The notes under the pieces were generated by a model. It ran no database searches and was not told the origin of the DNA. It saw only the letters and a program-made list of their open reading frames with translations. The translations under genes were made by a program, and so were the position numbers. 19,071 nt of DNA from Clostridiales bacterium UBA7568 (GTDB lineage: Bacteria > Bacillota > Clostridia > Oscillospirales > CAG-272). Shown one piece after another: positions 1 to 7,862 of this stretch (position 1 is the first letter of the stretch; each line of letters starts with the position of its first letter). The DNA lies in the NCBI GenBank assembly GCA_002479075.1, contig DLLG01000009.1, positions 1 through 19,071 on the forward strand. Reading direction: 5' to 3'.

Positions 1-31
1 CTGCAAGAAAACTTGCAGACCGTTGTTTTTT
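1..31 (+). terminator. Right part of a rho-independent terminator cut by the window edge
   Basis: CTGCAAG (1-7) pairs perfectly with CTTGCAG (12-18) around an AAAA loop. ACCGT follows, then a run of six T (26-31). The sequence GCAGACCGT here recurs in the 3' arm of the terminator at 7274-7304, where ACGGTCTGC is its partner. The missing upstream bases therefore probably extend this stem. It would end a gene that lies to the left of the window. Confidence 0.6.
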
Positions 32-51
32 ATTTATGCCGACGAGAATGG

Positions 52-80
52 TTGAAAAAAACGGAAAGGTATGCTAATAT
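52..80 (+). promoter_or_regulatory. Sigma-A promoter with extended -10
   Basis: The -35 is TTGAAA (52-57) and the -10 is TAATAT (75-80), with a 17-bp spacer and a TGC extension directly before the -10 (72-74). Transcription should start near 86-88, about 30 bases before the methyltransferase start codon. Confidence 0.75.
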
Positions 81-118
81 AAAGATAAAAACAAGCCGGA
101 ATTTGTGGGAGAGAAGTG

Positions 119-712
119 ATGAATGTTGTCAAGCACTATGATTTGTTGATTGATGAAGGTAACGATGCCTTTCGCGATCCGCCCGTTTTACAAGAATATA
201 TGAATAAGTGGGATGGGCAGGATTTCATAGATTCGATGGCTCTTGACAAGGAAAAAACTGTCCTTGAGATAGGCATCGGTACCGGAAGAATTGCCGGAAA
301 AGTCGCTCTGCACTGTTTAAGACTTACCGGAATCGATATTTCTCAAAAAACAATTGAAAGAGCAAAAATCAATTTGAGAGCCCATAAGAATATTGATTTT
401 ATATGTGCTGATTTTTTGCAATATCCGTTTGCTTGCACTTATGATATTATATACTCCTCTTTGACAATGATGCACTTTGAAAACAAGCAAAAAGTTATTG
501 AAAAAGTAGAATCACTTCTTAAAAGCGGAGGGAAATTCTGCTTGTCAATTGATAAAAGTCAAAGTGAATATATCGATATGGGCGACAGAAAACTTCGGGT
601 TTATCCTGACACGGTAGACAGTATTACTTCTTTAATCTCGAAAACGGCAATGAAAATAGATGCGGTTCAGGAAATTGAGTTCGCTTTCATAATTTCTTGC
701 AGAAAGCAATGA
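119..712 (+). CDS. Small class I SAM-dependent methyltransferase
   Basis: This 197-residue protein resembles class I (Rossmann-fold) SAM methyltransferases of the Methyltransf_11/25 type. The glycine-rich SAM loop is VLEIGIGTG, with E50, G52, G54 and G56. It is followed by a motif-II-like GIDIS and by DIIYSSLTMMHF, which fits the strand 4 region. The C-terminal LLKSGGKFCLSID matches the usual strand 5 hairpin. The substrate cannot be told: there is no RNA-binding or zinc domain. ATG at 119 is preferred because GGGAG (107-111) lies 7 bases upstream of it; a GTG at 116 is in frame but only 4 bases from that site. The gene stands alone between its own promoter and terminator, so it is probably a monocistronic accessory enzyme. 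Confidence 0.85.
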   Translation: MNVVKHYDLLIDEGNDAFRDPPVLQEYMNKWDGQDFIDSMALDKEKTVLEIGIGTGRIAGKVALHCLRLTGIDISQKTIERAKINLRAHKNIDFICADFLQYPFACTYDIIYSSLTMMHFENKQKVIEKVESLLKSGGKFCLSIDKSQSEYIDMGDRKLRVYPDTVDSITSLISKTAMKIDAVQEIEFAFIISCRKQ

Positions 713-753
713 TATGACAAATTACTTTTTGCCGAATCACCATCATAAACGCA

Positions 754-787
754 GCCACCCGACGATAAAAGTCGGGTGGCTTTTGTT
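754..787 (+). terminator. Rho-independent terminator after the first methyltransferase
   Basis: A perfect 10-bp GC-rich stem, GCCACCCGAC (754-763) with GTCGGGTGGC (771-780), closes a 7-base loop and is followed by TTTTGTT (781-787). Confidence 0.93.
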
Positions 788-804
788 ATGCAACGGATCG
801 TTGC

Positions 805-833
805 TCGACAATGATTGTTAGGTATGATATAAT
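805..833 (+). promoter_or_regulatory. Sigma-A promoter of the XRE-methyltransferase unit
   Basis: The -35 is TCGACA (805-810, one mismatch to consensus) and the -10 is a perfect TATAAT (828-833), with a 17-bp spacer. The leader to the regulator start is about 60 bases. Confidence 0.75.
808..818. promoter_or_regulatory. Candidate XRE operator overlapping the -35
   Basis: ACAAT-G-ATTGT is an 11-bp dyad that overlaps the end of the -35 and the start of the spacer. An XRE dimer bound there would block RNA polymerase, so autoregulation by the downstream gene is a reasonable inference. The arms are only 5 bp each, so chance occurrence is possible. Confidence 0.35.
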
Positions 834-897
834 ACTTTCAAATAACCCGTTTTACAAAAAGAACTCCGTCACAGAGCAATGAACAAGGGGATAAAAA

Positions 898-1596
898 ATG
901 TTTGATACTATGAAGTTCGGCAAGGCGCTTTCAACGCTTCGGAAACGTGCCGATATGACACAAAACGAAGTTGCGGACAGGCTGAATCTGTCCCGTCAGG
1001 CAATTTCAAAATATGAAAGGGGCGAAAGCTTTCCCGATATATCCGTACTTGTTATGATTGCGGAGCTTTTTGGCATTACGCTTGATGAGCTTATAAGCTA
1101 CGGAGAACCGTCAAATGGCGAATCTTCAATTCTGAAAAACGTAGCGAAAGGAAATACCGAAATTTTTGCGGAAAACATTGCGGATGTAGTAAATCTTGCG
1201 CCGCTCCTGAAGCCAAGTGTTTTGACAAAGCTGTCGCAACAGTTTGAAAAGCAGGGCATTGATATTTCGGATATCATTACTCTTGCCGAATACCTGAACG
1301 ATGAATCTGTTGTAAAGCTGATAGAAGCGGCAACCTTTGATGATATCAATGATGAACTTCTTGCCAGATTCATACCAATGCTCAATCGCGCATCCAAAGA
1401 AGCAATATTTCAAAAAATTTTAGGTGGTGAAATGGATTGGCATTTTATAAAGGCGCTCTTGCCGTATGCCGATTATATTACGACGCAGATTGAGGCGGCA
1501 GTTGTTGCGGGCGCATTGCCTTGGGAAGTTCTTGACATTTTGAACGGATATCATTGGGATAAAAACGGATATAAAGAAAAGCAAAAACAAATATAG
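898..1596 (+). CDS. XRE-family transcriptional regulator with helical C-terminal domain
   Basis: This is a 232-residue DNA-binding regulator. Residues 7-65 form a classic HTH_3 (Cro/C1) domain: LRKRADMTQNEVADRLNL leads into recognition helix SRQAISKYERG (32-42) and then a typical DISVLVMIAELFGITLDELI. Residues 75-225 are helix-rich, with repeated leucine and isoleucine patterns (for example IITLAEYLNDESVVKLIEAA). They may form an armadillo-like sensing or dimerisation region. AAGGGG at 885-890 lies 7 bases before the ATG. The stop is 14 bases before the next gene's ATG, so the two genes are cotranscribed. The ligand is unknown. It probably controls its own promoter and the methyltransferase. 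Confidence 0.88.
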   Translation: MFDTMKFGKALSTLRKRADMTQNEVADRLNLSRQAISKYERGESFPDISVLVMIAELFGITLDELISYGEPSNGESSILKNVAKGNTEIFAENIADVVNLAPLLKPSVLTKLSQQFEKQGIDISDIITLAEYLNDESVVKLIEAATFDDINDELLARFIPMLNRASKEAIFQKILGGEMDWHFIKALLPYADYITTQIEAAVVAGALPWEVLDILNGYHWDKNGYKEKQKQI

Positions 1597-1610
1597 ACCC
1601 GGAGGGATAA

Positions 1611-2594
1611 ATGAAGCAATATTATTTGTGTCCCAAATGCAGATCAGAAATGTTGTTGCCCATGTGCGACAGTTGCGGATATGAGATTCCTTCTGTTAAT
1701 TCTATATACAGATTTTGTGACGACATATCTCTTAAACTTGATGGAAGTCAGAAATATATAGGATATGACAGTATCGGAGAAGATTTCGAGCCTGAGATTA
1801 CATATTGGGACGCAAACAATACGGAACACTATGGGCTATATGCCGCTTGCGGTGATTTGATCGCCGATAAGTTTGGTACGGAAATCAGTGTTCTCGATCT
1901 TGGAGCGGGCTTGGGTACCGCCGCTATCCATCTTGCCAAAAGCGGCATTTATACGATCGCCGCTGACGTATCGGCAGTTATGCTAAGCACCGCAGCAAAG
2001 CGCGCCAAAGGGCAATATGGCAATCTTATTCTTGCGCAAATGAACGCCTATGATATTATGCTTCCGAGCGAAAGCATTGACATAGTGGTCGAGAATGCAA
2101 TGTTGCACCTTGTCGATGAGCCCGAGCTCGTCATAAAAGAGATGTCCCGCGTTTTGAAACCGGGAGGAAAACTTATACGATACGGCTCTGTCGGACTGGC
2201 TCTGACTAAAGAAGAAAAAGAACAAAATAAATACTGCAATTCGGTTCTGTCCGATATCAGCAACTATTATTACAAATATCTTGAAAGCCATAATTATCAA
2301 AGCACGGCTTTTAATATTGATTACAAAGCATCTCTTCTTCAATACTTTGAGCCCCCGTATAATGAAATTGCCGAGGGGTTTGAAGAAGTGTTCACCGATA
2401 AAATGAAATTCAGGTTACACAGAATGAAACGTGGAGCCCATTCCGATTTGCAAGGGACAGCGAAAGAATTGATAAATGCCGCTTGGCAAAATACGGACGA
2501 TTATGCGCGGAAGAAGTATGACCACGATTATGCCGAGATAAAAGGATTTTCAAAATACGGCGCGGCATTGGATATTTATACTGTAAGGAAATAA
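1611..2594 (+). CDS. Zinc-ribbon SAM-dependent methyltransferase
   Basis: The 327-residue protein starts with a short zinc ribbon: two CxxC pairs at C7/C10 and C19/C22. A Methyltransf_11-type domain follows, with SAM loop VLDLGAGLGTA (D96, G98, G100, G102), DVSAVML as the acidic motif II region, and VLKPGGKLIRYG near strand 5. The N-terminal ribbon recalls the rRNA methyltransferase RlmA, but the rest does not carry enough RlmA-like sequence to assign it. The last 120 residues are a divergent helical segment. A strong GGAGGG at 1601-1606 precedes the ATG. The gene directly follows the XRE regulator in the same unit, so its expression is probably controlled by it. The methyl acceptor is not known. 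Confidence 0.82.
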   Translation: MKQYYLCPKCRSEMLLPMCDSCGYEIPSVNSIYRFCDDISLKLDGSQKYIGYDSIGEDFEPEITYWDANNTEHYGLYAACGDLIADKFGTEISVLDLGAGLGTAAIHLAKSGIYTIAADVSAVMLSTAAKRAKGQYGNLILAQMNAYDIMLPSESIDIVVENAMLHLVDEPELVIKEMSRVLKPGGKLIRYGSVGLALTKEEKEQNKYCNSVLSDISNYYYKYLESHNYQSTAFNIDYKASLLQYFEPPYNEIAEGFEEVFTDKMKFRLHRMKRGAHSDLQGTAKELINAAWQNTDDYARKKYDHDYAEIKGFSKYGAALDIYTVRK

Positions 2595-2600
2595 AAATAG

Positions 2601-2640
2601 CCTCGGCAAGGGAATTCCTACCGAGGTCATTTACTTTATT
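2601..2640 (+). terminator. Probable weak terminator after the zinc-ribbon methyltransferase
   Basis: CCTCGG (2601-2606) pairs with CCGAGG (2621-2626). An inner AGG/CCT pairing gives an imperfect hairpin, and a T-rich but interrupted tail follows. The tail is poor, so some readthrough into the exporter gene is likely. Confidence 0.55.
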
Positions 2641-2642
2641 AC

Positions 2643-2663
2643 TGCCATATTAAGCAAATGGCA
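2643..2663. promoter_or_regulatory. Inverted repeat upstream of the ABC exporter
   Basis: TGCCAT (2643-2648) and ATGGCA (2658-2663) are perfect 6-bp arms around 9 bases. They lie about 20 bases upstream of an AT-rich TATATATAA stretch (2680-2688) that could act as a -10, although no good -35 is visible at the right distance. It may be an operator or a second small terminator hairpin. Confidence 0.35.
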
Positions 2664-2713
2664 TCAGAGCGAAGAAGTGTATATATAAAAACAACTAATT
2701 AAAGGAGATTTCT

Positions 2714-4534
2714 ATGTTAAGACGGCGCTTGAAAAAATTCAGCTCGAATATCTCAAAGACATTGAAAAATTTCGGCTTTATTATAAATATGCTCCGGAAA
2801 ACCGCTCCGTGGTCTTGTGCAGCCATAATGATAATCGAAACGCTCATCTCATTCATTCCTCTGGCATTTGTTTATGTAAACAAAAAAATCATTGATTCCA
2901 TTTTGTCAGAATATACGGATAGTGTCGCCCGGGTGCTCATTTTATGGTGTGTGTTTCTGGTAACAATCAATATTTTAAGCAAAGTGCTGACAAATGTAAA
3001 AACGATAATAAGCACCAAATCGGGAGCGAAAATAAACAAGCGCATAAGTGAACTGATTATTCAGAAATGTACGGAATTCGACGTCTCGTTCTATGACGAT
3101 AAGGAGTCGTATACGACAATACAGGAGGCTTATCAGACGCTTGGGCGCGGATGGGAAAATATGATAGGCTCCGTGTTTAATATTTTGGGACAGCTGATAA
3201 CCGTTATAAGCTTAGCGTCAACCTTACTCATTGCAAATACGGGGTTGGGGCTTTTGCTTCTTGCTTCGTTGATTCCTTTTCTGATTTTTGAGGTCAGATC
3301 AAGAAAAGCCCGTCATAATTTTCAGAAAAATCAGATACCCGAAAACAAAAAAACGGGATATTTGAGCGGAATATTGACAGGACGGGGCTATGCCAAAGAG
3401 GTCAGGCTTTTCGGATACGGCAATGTGCTGAAAGAAGAGTTTTCAAGAATATTTGATAAAAAGATAAACGATCAGACGCGGTTATTGAAAAAAGACTATA
3501 CGATCCGCGCTGTATTTGCAACTGTTGTTATGATAGTGCTGGGATGCATAAATATATTTTTTGCCTTTCTTGCCTTGAAAGGCAAAATAACCATAGGTGA
3601 TTTTCAGCTCTATTACGGTAGCGCTACCGCACTTAATACCAACATAAGCGGTATGTTCATAATGATTGCAAATTATTTTGAATATGATCTGTATTCAGAT
3701 ATTCTCGGCAATTTTCTTAAACTCGAGCCCAAACTTTTGCTTGACGACGGAGCCGAACTTCGCCTTAACGGCGCACCGAAAATCGAATTCAAAAACGTCA
3801 GCTTTCGATATCCGAATACAGATAATAATGCTGTTTCAAATATTTCGCTTGCTATAAACTCCGGAGAAAGCGTTGCCTTGGTCGGATATAACGGAGCGGG
3901 AAAATCAACTCTTGCAAAGCTCCTTTTAAGATTATATCCTCAGTCGTCCGGAGAAATATATATCAACGGTGACAGAATAGAACTGTATTCTCCAAACAGC
4001 ATATACAAAAATTACAGTGCGGTTTTTCAGGATTTTTGCAGATACGGTTTTACGGTTGGAGAGAATATTTCAATCTCCGATTGGGATAAAAAATCCGACA
4101 AAGAAATGATTGAAGCCGCTGCGAAGGCAGGCGAGGCTTATGATTTATTGTTGCGGCTCGGCAGCGACACATACATCACAAAAAGTTACGACAATTCCGG
4201 CATTTCGGATCTTTCGGGCGGGGAATGGCAGAGAATTGCGATTGCGCGGGGAGTTTTCAGAAATTCATATCTGATCGTGCTGGATGAGCCGACGTCCGCC
4301 CTTGACCCGAAAGCCGAATATCTGTTATATCAGAAGTTTTTGGAGATTATGCGGGGGAAAACGGTTCTTTTAGTTACGCATAGACTGTCGAGCGCACGCT
4401 TGGCGGACAAAATAGTGTATATGGAGTGCGGAGCGATAACCGAAGTCGGGACACACGAAGAGCTGATGGCGATGGACGGAAAATATGCGGCGATGTTTCG
4501 TATGCAATCCGAAAATTATCGGGACGTAGCCTGA
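2714..4534 (+). CDS. ABC exporter, fused membrane and ATPase domains
   Basis: This 606-residue half-transporter belongs to the MsbA/type IV exporter class and would work as a homodimer in the cytoplasmic membrane. Residues about 30-340 hold the membrane domain, with hydrophobic helices such as CAAIMIIETLISFIPLAFVY and VVMIVLGCINIFFAFLAL. They include the coupling-helix motif AKEVRLFGYG. The nucleotide-binding domain has Walker A GYNGAGKST (391-399), signature LSGGE (500-504), Walker B LIVLDEP (520-526, with D524 and catalytic E525) and switch histidine H556, so it should be active. The start at 2714 follows AAGGAG. Only one half-transporter gene is present, so a heterodimer is unlikely unless its partner lies elsewhere. 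There is no peptidase C39 domain. The cargo is unknown; a drug, lipid or peptide are all possible. Confidence 0.93.
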   Translation: MLRRRLKKFSSNISKTLKNFGFIINMLRKTAPWSCAAIMIIETLISFIPLAFVYVNKKIIDSILSEYTDSVARVLILWCVFLVTINILSKVLTNVKTIISTKSGAKINKRISELIIQKCTEFDVSFYDDKESYTTIQEAYQTLGRGWENMIGSVFNILGQLITVISLASTLLIANTGLGLLLLASLIPFLIFEVRSRKARHNFQKNQIPENKKTGYLSGILTGRGYAKEVRLFGYGNVLKEEFSRIFDKKINDQTRLLKKDYTIRAVFATVVMIVLGCINIFFAFLALKGKITIGDFQLYYGSATALNTNISGMFIMIANYFEYDLYSDILGNFLKLEPKLLLDDGAELRLNGAPKIEFKNVSFRYPNTDNNAVSNISLAINSGESVALVGYNGAGKSTLAKLLLRLYPQSSGEIYINGDRIELYSPNSIYKNYSAVFQDFCRYGFTVGENISISDWDKKSDKEMIEAAAKAGEAYDLLLRLGSDTYITKSYDNSGISDLSGGEWQRIAIARGVFRNSYLIVLDEPTSALDPKAEYLLYQKFLEIMRGKTVLLVTHRLSSARLADKIVYMECGAITEVGTHEELMAMDGKYAAMFRMQSENYRDVA

Positions 4535-4565
4535 AAAATACGGAAGGCATATGAGCGTGCCGCTC

Positions 4566-4594
4566 TTGACATTTACACGGTTTTATTTTATAAT
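4566..4594 (+). promoter_or_regulatory. Perfect-consensus sigma-A promoter of tldD-tldE
   Basis: TTGACA (4566-4571), a 17-bp spacer and TATAAT (4589-4594) match the sigma-A consensus at every position. A small hairpin, GAGCG/CGCTC around TGC (4553-4565), abuts the -35 and may be a minor terminator for the exporter gene or a protein site. Confidence 0.85.
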
Positions 4595-4654
4595 TCAAAC
4601 ATAACAGAAGGGTTCAGGGAAGTGCCTGAATACATTGCAGGGAGGTTGCCTTTT

Positions 4655-5992
4655 ATGATACAATTCAGAGACGGCTTTTATGCGGACGTGCGAACAGAGG
4701 ATCGCAGCAGAACAACAATCTCATATAAAGCCGGCATTTTGGAAGAAATGAAAACACGCACGGAGCGTCGCGCATTTTTGCGTGTGTATGACGGGAAAAT
4801 GTGGTACTACGCGTCCGTGACGGATCTTGCAAATCTTCAGAAAACGCTTGACGGCTTATATGCCGCCGCAACGCCGAACGACAAAATACTTGACGATCCG
4901 ATCGTTTGTCGGTTTGAGCGCAATAAAGACAAGGTAATGTGTTTTGAGGATTGCTCGGTTCGGGATGTCCCGGCAAAGGACAAGCAGTCTTTGCTACTGT
5001 CGTATTTGCCGCTGCTTTCGGAGGACGTTTGCGTTTCTATGCCGCAGGGAACATACCTTGACCGCAACAGTATTTTTTCCTTCAAATCAAGCCTTGGCGC
5101 AGATATTACGTATGATTATCAGACCTGCGGATTGTCCTTTTCGTGCAGTATGACGGAGGGGGAAAAGAAATTTTCGGGGCATTGGCAGAAGGGCGCTACC
5201 CGCTTTGACGAATTGACGGGACTTGACGAGAAGATCCGTGCCGCAATAGCGGAGCAGGCATATTTTATGCGGAATTCCGTGCCGGTTACTCCGGGCAAGT
5301 ATCCCGTTGTTCTTTCGCCGGAAGCCGCAGGCGTCTTTGCGCACGAATCCTTCGGACATAAATCTGAATCCGACTTTATGCTCTCCGACGAATCTATGCG
5401 CAATGAATGGCAGCTCGGCAAAACAGTCGGCTCGCCAATCCTGTCTATTGCGGAATGCGGCTCTGTTCCGGGCTGCGGATACGTTCCGTATGACGACGAA
5501 GGAACGCGCGCCCGCAAAAATTATCTGATCAATGACGGAGCGCTTGTCGGGCGGTTGCATAATGTGCAGACCGCGGCGGCGCTTGATGAATCTCCGACAG
5601 GCAATGCACGCGCGATAGACTGTACGTTTGAGCCGATTGTGCGTATGACCAACACGTATATTGAGGGCGGAGATATGAATTTCGATCAGTTGATCGCGCC
5701 TATCAAAAAAGGATATTTTATCAAGACCATCAGCCACGGAAGCGGTATGAGCACATTTACAATAGCTCCGCAGCTCGCATACGAGATAGTTGACGGCAAG
5801 CTCGGACGCCCTGTACAGATAAGCGTGCTCACGGGCTCTGTATTTGAAACGCTCGGCTTGATTGACGGCCTTACAAGCGACGTACATCTGCTGTCGTTTG
5901 TGACGGGCGGTTGCGGAAAGATGGAACAGATGGGATTGCCCGTAGGCTTTGGTGGTCCTTATGTTCGCGTCGCGTCTATGAATGTACAATGA
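4655..5992 (+). CDS. tldD: TldD-family zinc metallopeptidase
   Basis: This is the catalytic subunit of the cytoplasmic TldD/TldE peptidase. In Enterobacteria that complex degrades unfolded peptides and trims the microcin B17 precursor; it also removes CcdA. The zinc site is visible as HESFGH (H230, E231, H235), the HExxxH motif of the family. The third ligand is C420 in the conserved GGCGKMEQMGLPVGFGGP close to the C-terminus. At 445 residues the length is typical. ATG at 4655 is chosen because GGGAGG (4640-4645) lies 9 bases upstream. An in-frame GTG at 4622 has no ribosome binding site and would add a non-conserved stretch. tldE follows 10 bases after the stop, as expected for a heterodimer. 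The physiological substrate in this organism is unknown. Confidence 0.95.
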   Translation: MIQFRDGFYADVRTEDRSRTTISYKAGILEEMKTRTERRAFLRVYDGKMWYYASVTDLANLQKTLDGLYAAATPNDKILDDPIVCRFERNKDKVMCFEDCSVRDVPAKDKQSLLLSYLPLLSEDVCVSMPQGTYLDRNSIFSFKSSLGADITYDYQTCGLSFSCSMTEGEKKFSGHWQKGATRFDELTGLDEKIRAAIAEQAYFMRNSVPVTPGKYPVVLSPEAAGVFAHESFGHKSESDFMLSDESMRNEWQLGKTVGSPILSIAECGSVPGCGYVPYDDEGTRARKNYLINDGALVGRLHNVQTAAALDESPTGNARAIDCTFEPIVRMTNTYIEGGDMNFDQLIAPIKKGYFIKTISHGSGMSTFTIAPQLAYEIVDGKLGRPVQISVLTGSVFETLGLIDGLTSDVHLLSFVTGGCGKMEQMGLPVGFGGPYVRVASMNVQ

Positions 5993-6002
5993 GGTAAGAG
6001 AT

Positions 6003-7217
6003 ATGGAAAAAGAATTTTTGACAAGAACAAGTCGTTCCGTTACGCTCAATGTTACCGGCGGCAAAATCGACAGTTTCCGCGAGAAGGAGGAAACGACGGG
6101 AACCGTCCGTGTGTATGAAAACGGCTGTATCGGCGTTGCGGGTTGTCTCGGAACTCCGGATGAGGAGACGCTGACCGCAAAGGCGATTGAAGCCCTGGCG
6201 CTCGGTATTCCGTATCCCTGCAAGCTTGAAGGCGCATTGGAGCAGGAAAACCTGCACGAGGAGGAGATCATCCCAATACCCGAGCTCATACCGACGATGC
6301 AGAATTTTCTCGATCGTCTCGGCAAGGCCTGCCCGCGTTTCGCTTTTTCAAACAAGATCAAACTGACATACGAAAGAAACGAATATAAAAATTCTCTCGG
6401 TCGCCATCTGACAAGCTCCGGGCGGAGCATAAGCATACAGCTGATTGTCCAGAGCCGCGGCTCCGGCAATCTGTTTGATACTTTTCTTTCTTACAACGGC
6501 TCGAGCTTTGACGCAGACGCGCTGATTTCGCAGTTTGCAAAGGAATATGAGGCGTTCTATACGCCTGTCGATATTGAGCCGGGGCGTTATCCTGTCGTTA
6601 TGGATTCTCCCAACCTTTTCGGCACGTTTATTCAGCATTTTGTCGGCGAGGTTTATGCTTCGGGCGCTTCTTTGCTCAGCGGCAAGCTGGGGCAGAAGGT
6701 ATTTTCCGACAAGCTCACTCTGAAAGACGATATGAACCCCGAGACAAACGCCGGAGGCTGTTTCTTTGACGAAGAGGGATGTGTTGCGCCGGAGATGCGC
6801 CCTGTGCTGATAGAGGGCGGTACGCTTAAAGGACTTATGACGACCAAGAAATCCTCCGAGCAGTTAAGCCTTCCCAATCTCGGAACGGCGGAAGCCGCTT
6901 ATGACGGAGTGCCGGGTATCGGACTCCATCGCTTCTATGTCGAACCGACAGCGCCGACTTTGAGCGCGCTTGTTCCGGGCAAGGCTGTATACGTTGTAAT
7001 GACGTCCGGCGGCGACACGACCCCAAGCGGTCATTTTGCTGCTCCCGTGCAGATGGCGTACCTGCTTGAAGACGGCAAGCTCGTCGGCCGTTTGCCGGAG
7101 TTTAACATCGGCGGCAACTTCTATGATCTGCTTGGCAAGGACTATATCGGTTCGGTTTGCGGCGTTCCTCAGCCGGACAGCGTACTTTGTGCGGTGACGA
7201 TGGATCTGACAAAATAA
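6003..7217 (+). CDS. tldE: TldE/PmbA-family partner of TldD
   Basis: The 404-residue protein is a TldD paralogue of the PmbA/TldE branch. It shares the overall pattern (EPGRYPVVMDSPNLFGTFIQ, then a GGDTTPSGHFAAPVQMAYL region) but has no HExxxH. The aligned place reads QHFVGEVYASG, so it should bind no zinc. In characterised pairs the partner completes the substrate chamber while TldD supplies catalysis. ATG at 6003 is preferred over an upstream in-frame ATG at 5982, which overlaps the end of tldD, because GAGGT at 5991-5995 is well spaced only for 6003. The gap to tldD is 10 bases, so the two are translated from one mRNA in near-equal amounts. A strong terminator follows. Confidence 0.93.
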   Translation: MEKEFLTRTSRSVTLNVTGGKIDSFREKEETTGTVRVYENGCIGVAGCLGTPDEETLTAKAIEALALGIPYPCKLEGALEQENLHEEEIIPIPELIPTMQNFLDRLGKACPRFAFSNKIKLTYERNEYKNSLGRHLTSSGRSISIQLIVQSRGSGNLFDTFLSYNGSSFDADALISQFAKEYEAFYTPVDIEPGRYPVVMDSPNLFGTFIQHFVGEVYASGASLLSGKLGQKVFSDKLTLKDDMNPETNAGGCFFDEEGCVAPEMRPVLIEGGTLKGLMTTKKSSEQLSLPNLGTAEAAYDGVPGIGLHRFYVEPTAPTLSALVPGKAVYVVMTSGGDTTPSGHFAAPVQMAYLLEDGKLVGRLPEFNIGGNFYDLLGKDYIGSVCGVPQPDSVLCAVTMDLTK

Positions 7218-7273
7218 CATTCCGTCTCAACGGACAAATTCCCGCGGGGCAGGGCTCTGCAATATATAAGAAT

Positions 7274-7312
7274 TACGGTCTGCCGGTTCTTCCCGCAGAC
7301 CGTAGCTTTTTC
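7274..7312 (+). terminator. Rho-independent terminator of tldD-tldE
   Basis: The 10-bp perfect stem TACGGTCTGC (7274-7283) with GCAGACCGTA (7295-7304) is followed by GCTTTTTC. Its 3' arm matches that of the terminator at the left edge of the window. Confidence 0.92.
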
Positions 7313-7325
7313 TTGCTTTTGAGTA

Positions 7326-7354
7326 TTTACAAGCCGCCGGATAAAAGGTATAAT
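7326..7354 (+). promoter_or_regulatory. Sigma-A promoter of the acetyltransferase-protease unit
   Basis: The -35 is TTTACA (7326-7331) and the -10 is TATAAT (7349-7354), with a 17-bp spacer. The leader is about 30 bases. Confidence 0.78.
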
Positions 7355-7390
7355 TGAACAGGACGGATAAAATTTCAGGAGGTGAGGTTT

Positions 7391-7822
7391 ATGGTGCGGC
7401 TGGAAGAAGTAAATCCTGATAATTGGAGACTCGGACTTTGCGTCCGCAAGGATCAGGAAAAATTTGTTGCAAGTTCCGCTGTGCTTCTGGCAAGAGCATA
7501 CGCATACAGAAACAGCAGAAGTATGGCTTTTGTCATATATGATGACGAGACGCCTGTCGGAATGGCTTTGTATTATGATTTCGAGGACTCATATAATTTC
7601 AGTCAGCTTTTTATTGACGAAAGATATCAGGGCAGAGGGCTTGGGTACAAAGCGGCAGAGCTGATTATTCAGAAGATGCGCGACGACGGAGTTTATAACA
7701 AGATCGTTCTTTGCTATGTCGAAGGGGACGAGGCGGCAAAGAAGCTGTATCTTAAACTCGGTTTCCTCCATACGGGGGAAGCCGAAGAGGGCGAGGTCGT
7801 TATGGAGAAGATATTGAGGTAA
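7391..7822 (+). CDS. GNAT-family N-acetyltransferase (polyamine/BltD-like type)
   Basis: This 143-residue single-domain protein should transfer an acetyl group from acetyl-CoA to an amine. The acetyl-CoA pyrophosphate loop is QGRGLG (80-85) in motif A. The C-terminal VEGDEAAKKLYLKLGFLHTGE is the usual motif B and ends in a beta strand. The N-terminal pattern (VNPDNWRLGLCVRKDQEKFVASS, then ARAYAYRNSRSMAFVIYDDETPVGMALY) resembles diamine/spermine acetyltransferases such as BltD, but the acceptor is not certain. A near-perfect AGGAGGTGA (7377-7385) fixes ATG at 7391. An in-frame GTG at 7382 lies inside that site and is unlikely. The downstream protease-like gene begins 40 bases after the stop without a new promoter, so the two form one unit. 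Confidence 0.88.
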   Translation: MVRLEEVNPDNWRLGLCVRKDQEKFVASSAVLLARAYAYRNSRSMAFVIYDDETPVGMALYYDFEDSYNFSQLFIDERYQGRGLGYKAAELIIQKMRDDGVYNKIVLCYVEGDEAAKKLYLKLGFLHTGEAEEGEVVMEKILR

Positions 7823-7862
7823 ATTTCTCTGCCTGCGGGCTCGGATAATATGGGAGGAAAAT

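Noticed and set aside
4622..4654. GTG start giving an 11-residue longer TldD
   Set aside because: No ribosome binding site before it, whereas GGGAGG is ideally placed for ATG at 4655.
5087..6469. 460-residue antisense open frame across tldD and tldE
   Set aside because: It lies wholly opposite two well-conserved genes, has no ribosome binding site or recognisable domain, and is Arg/Ser/Cys-rich like a shadow frame.
7157..7357. 66-residue ORF after the end of tldE as a possible precursor peptide
   Set aside because: It starts inside tldE in another frame, runs through the terminator hairpin and into the next promoter, and has no ribosome binding site.
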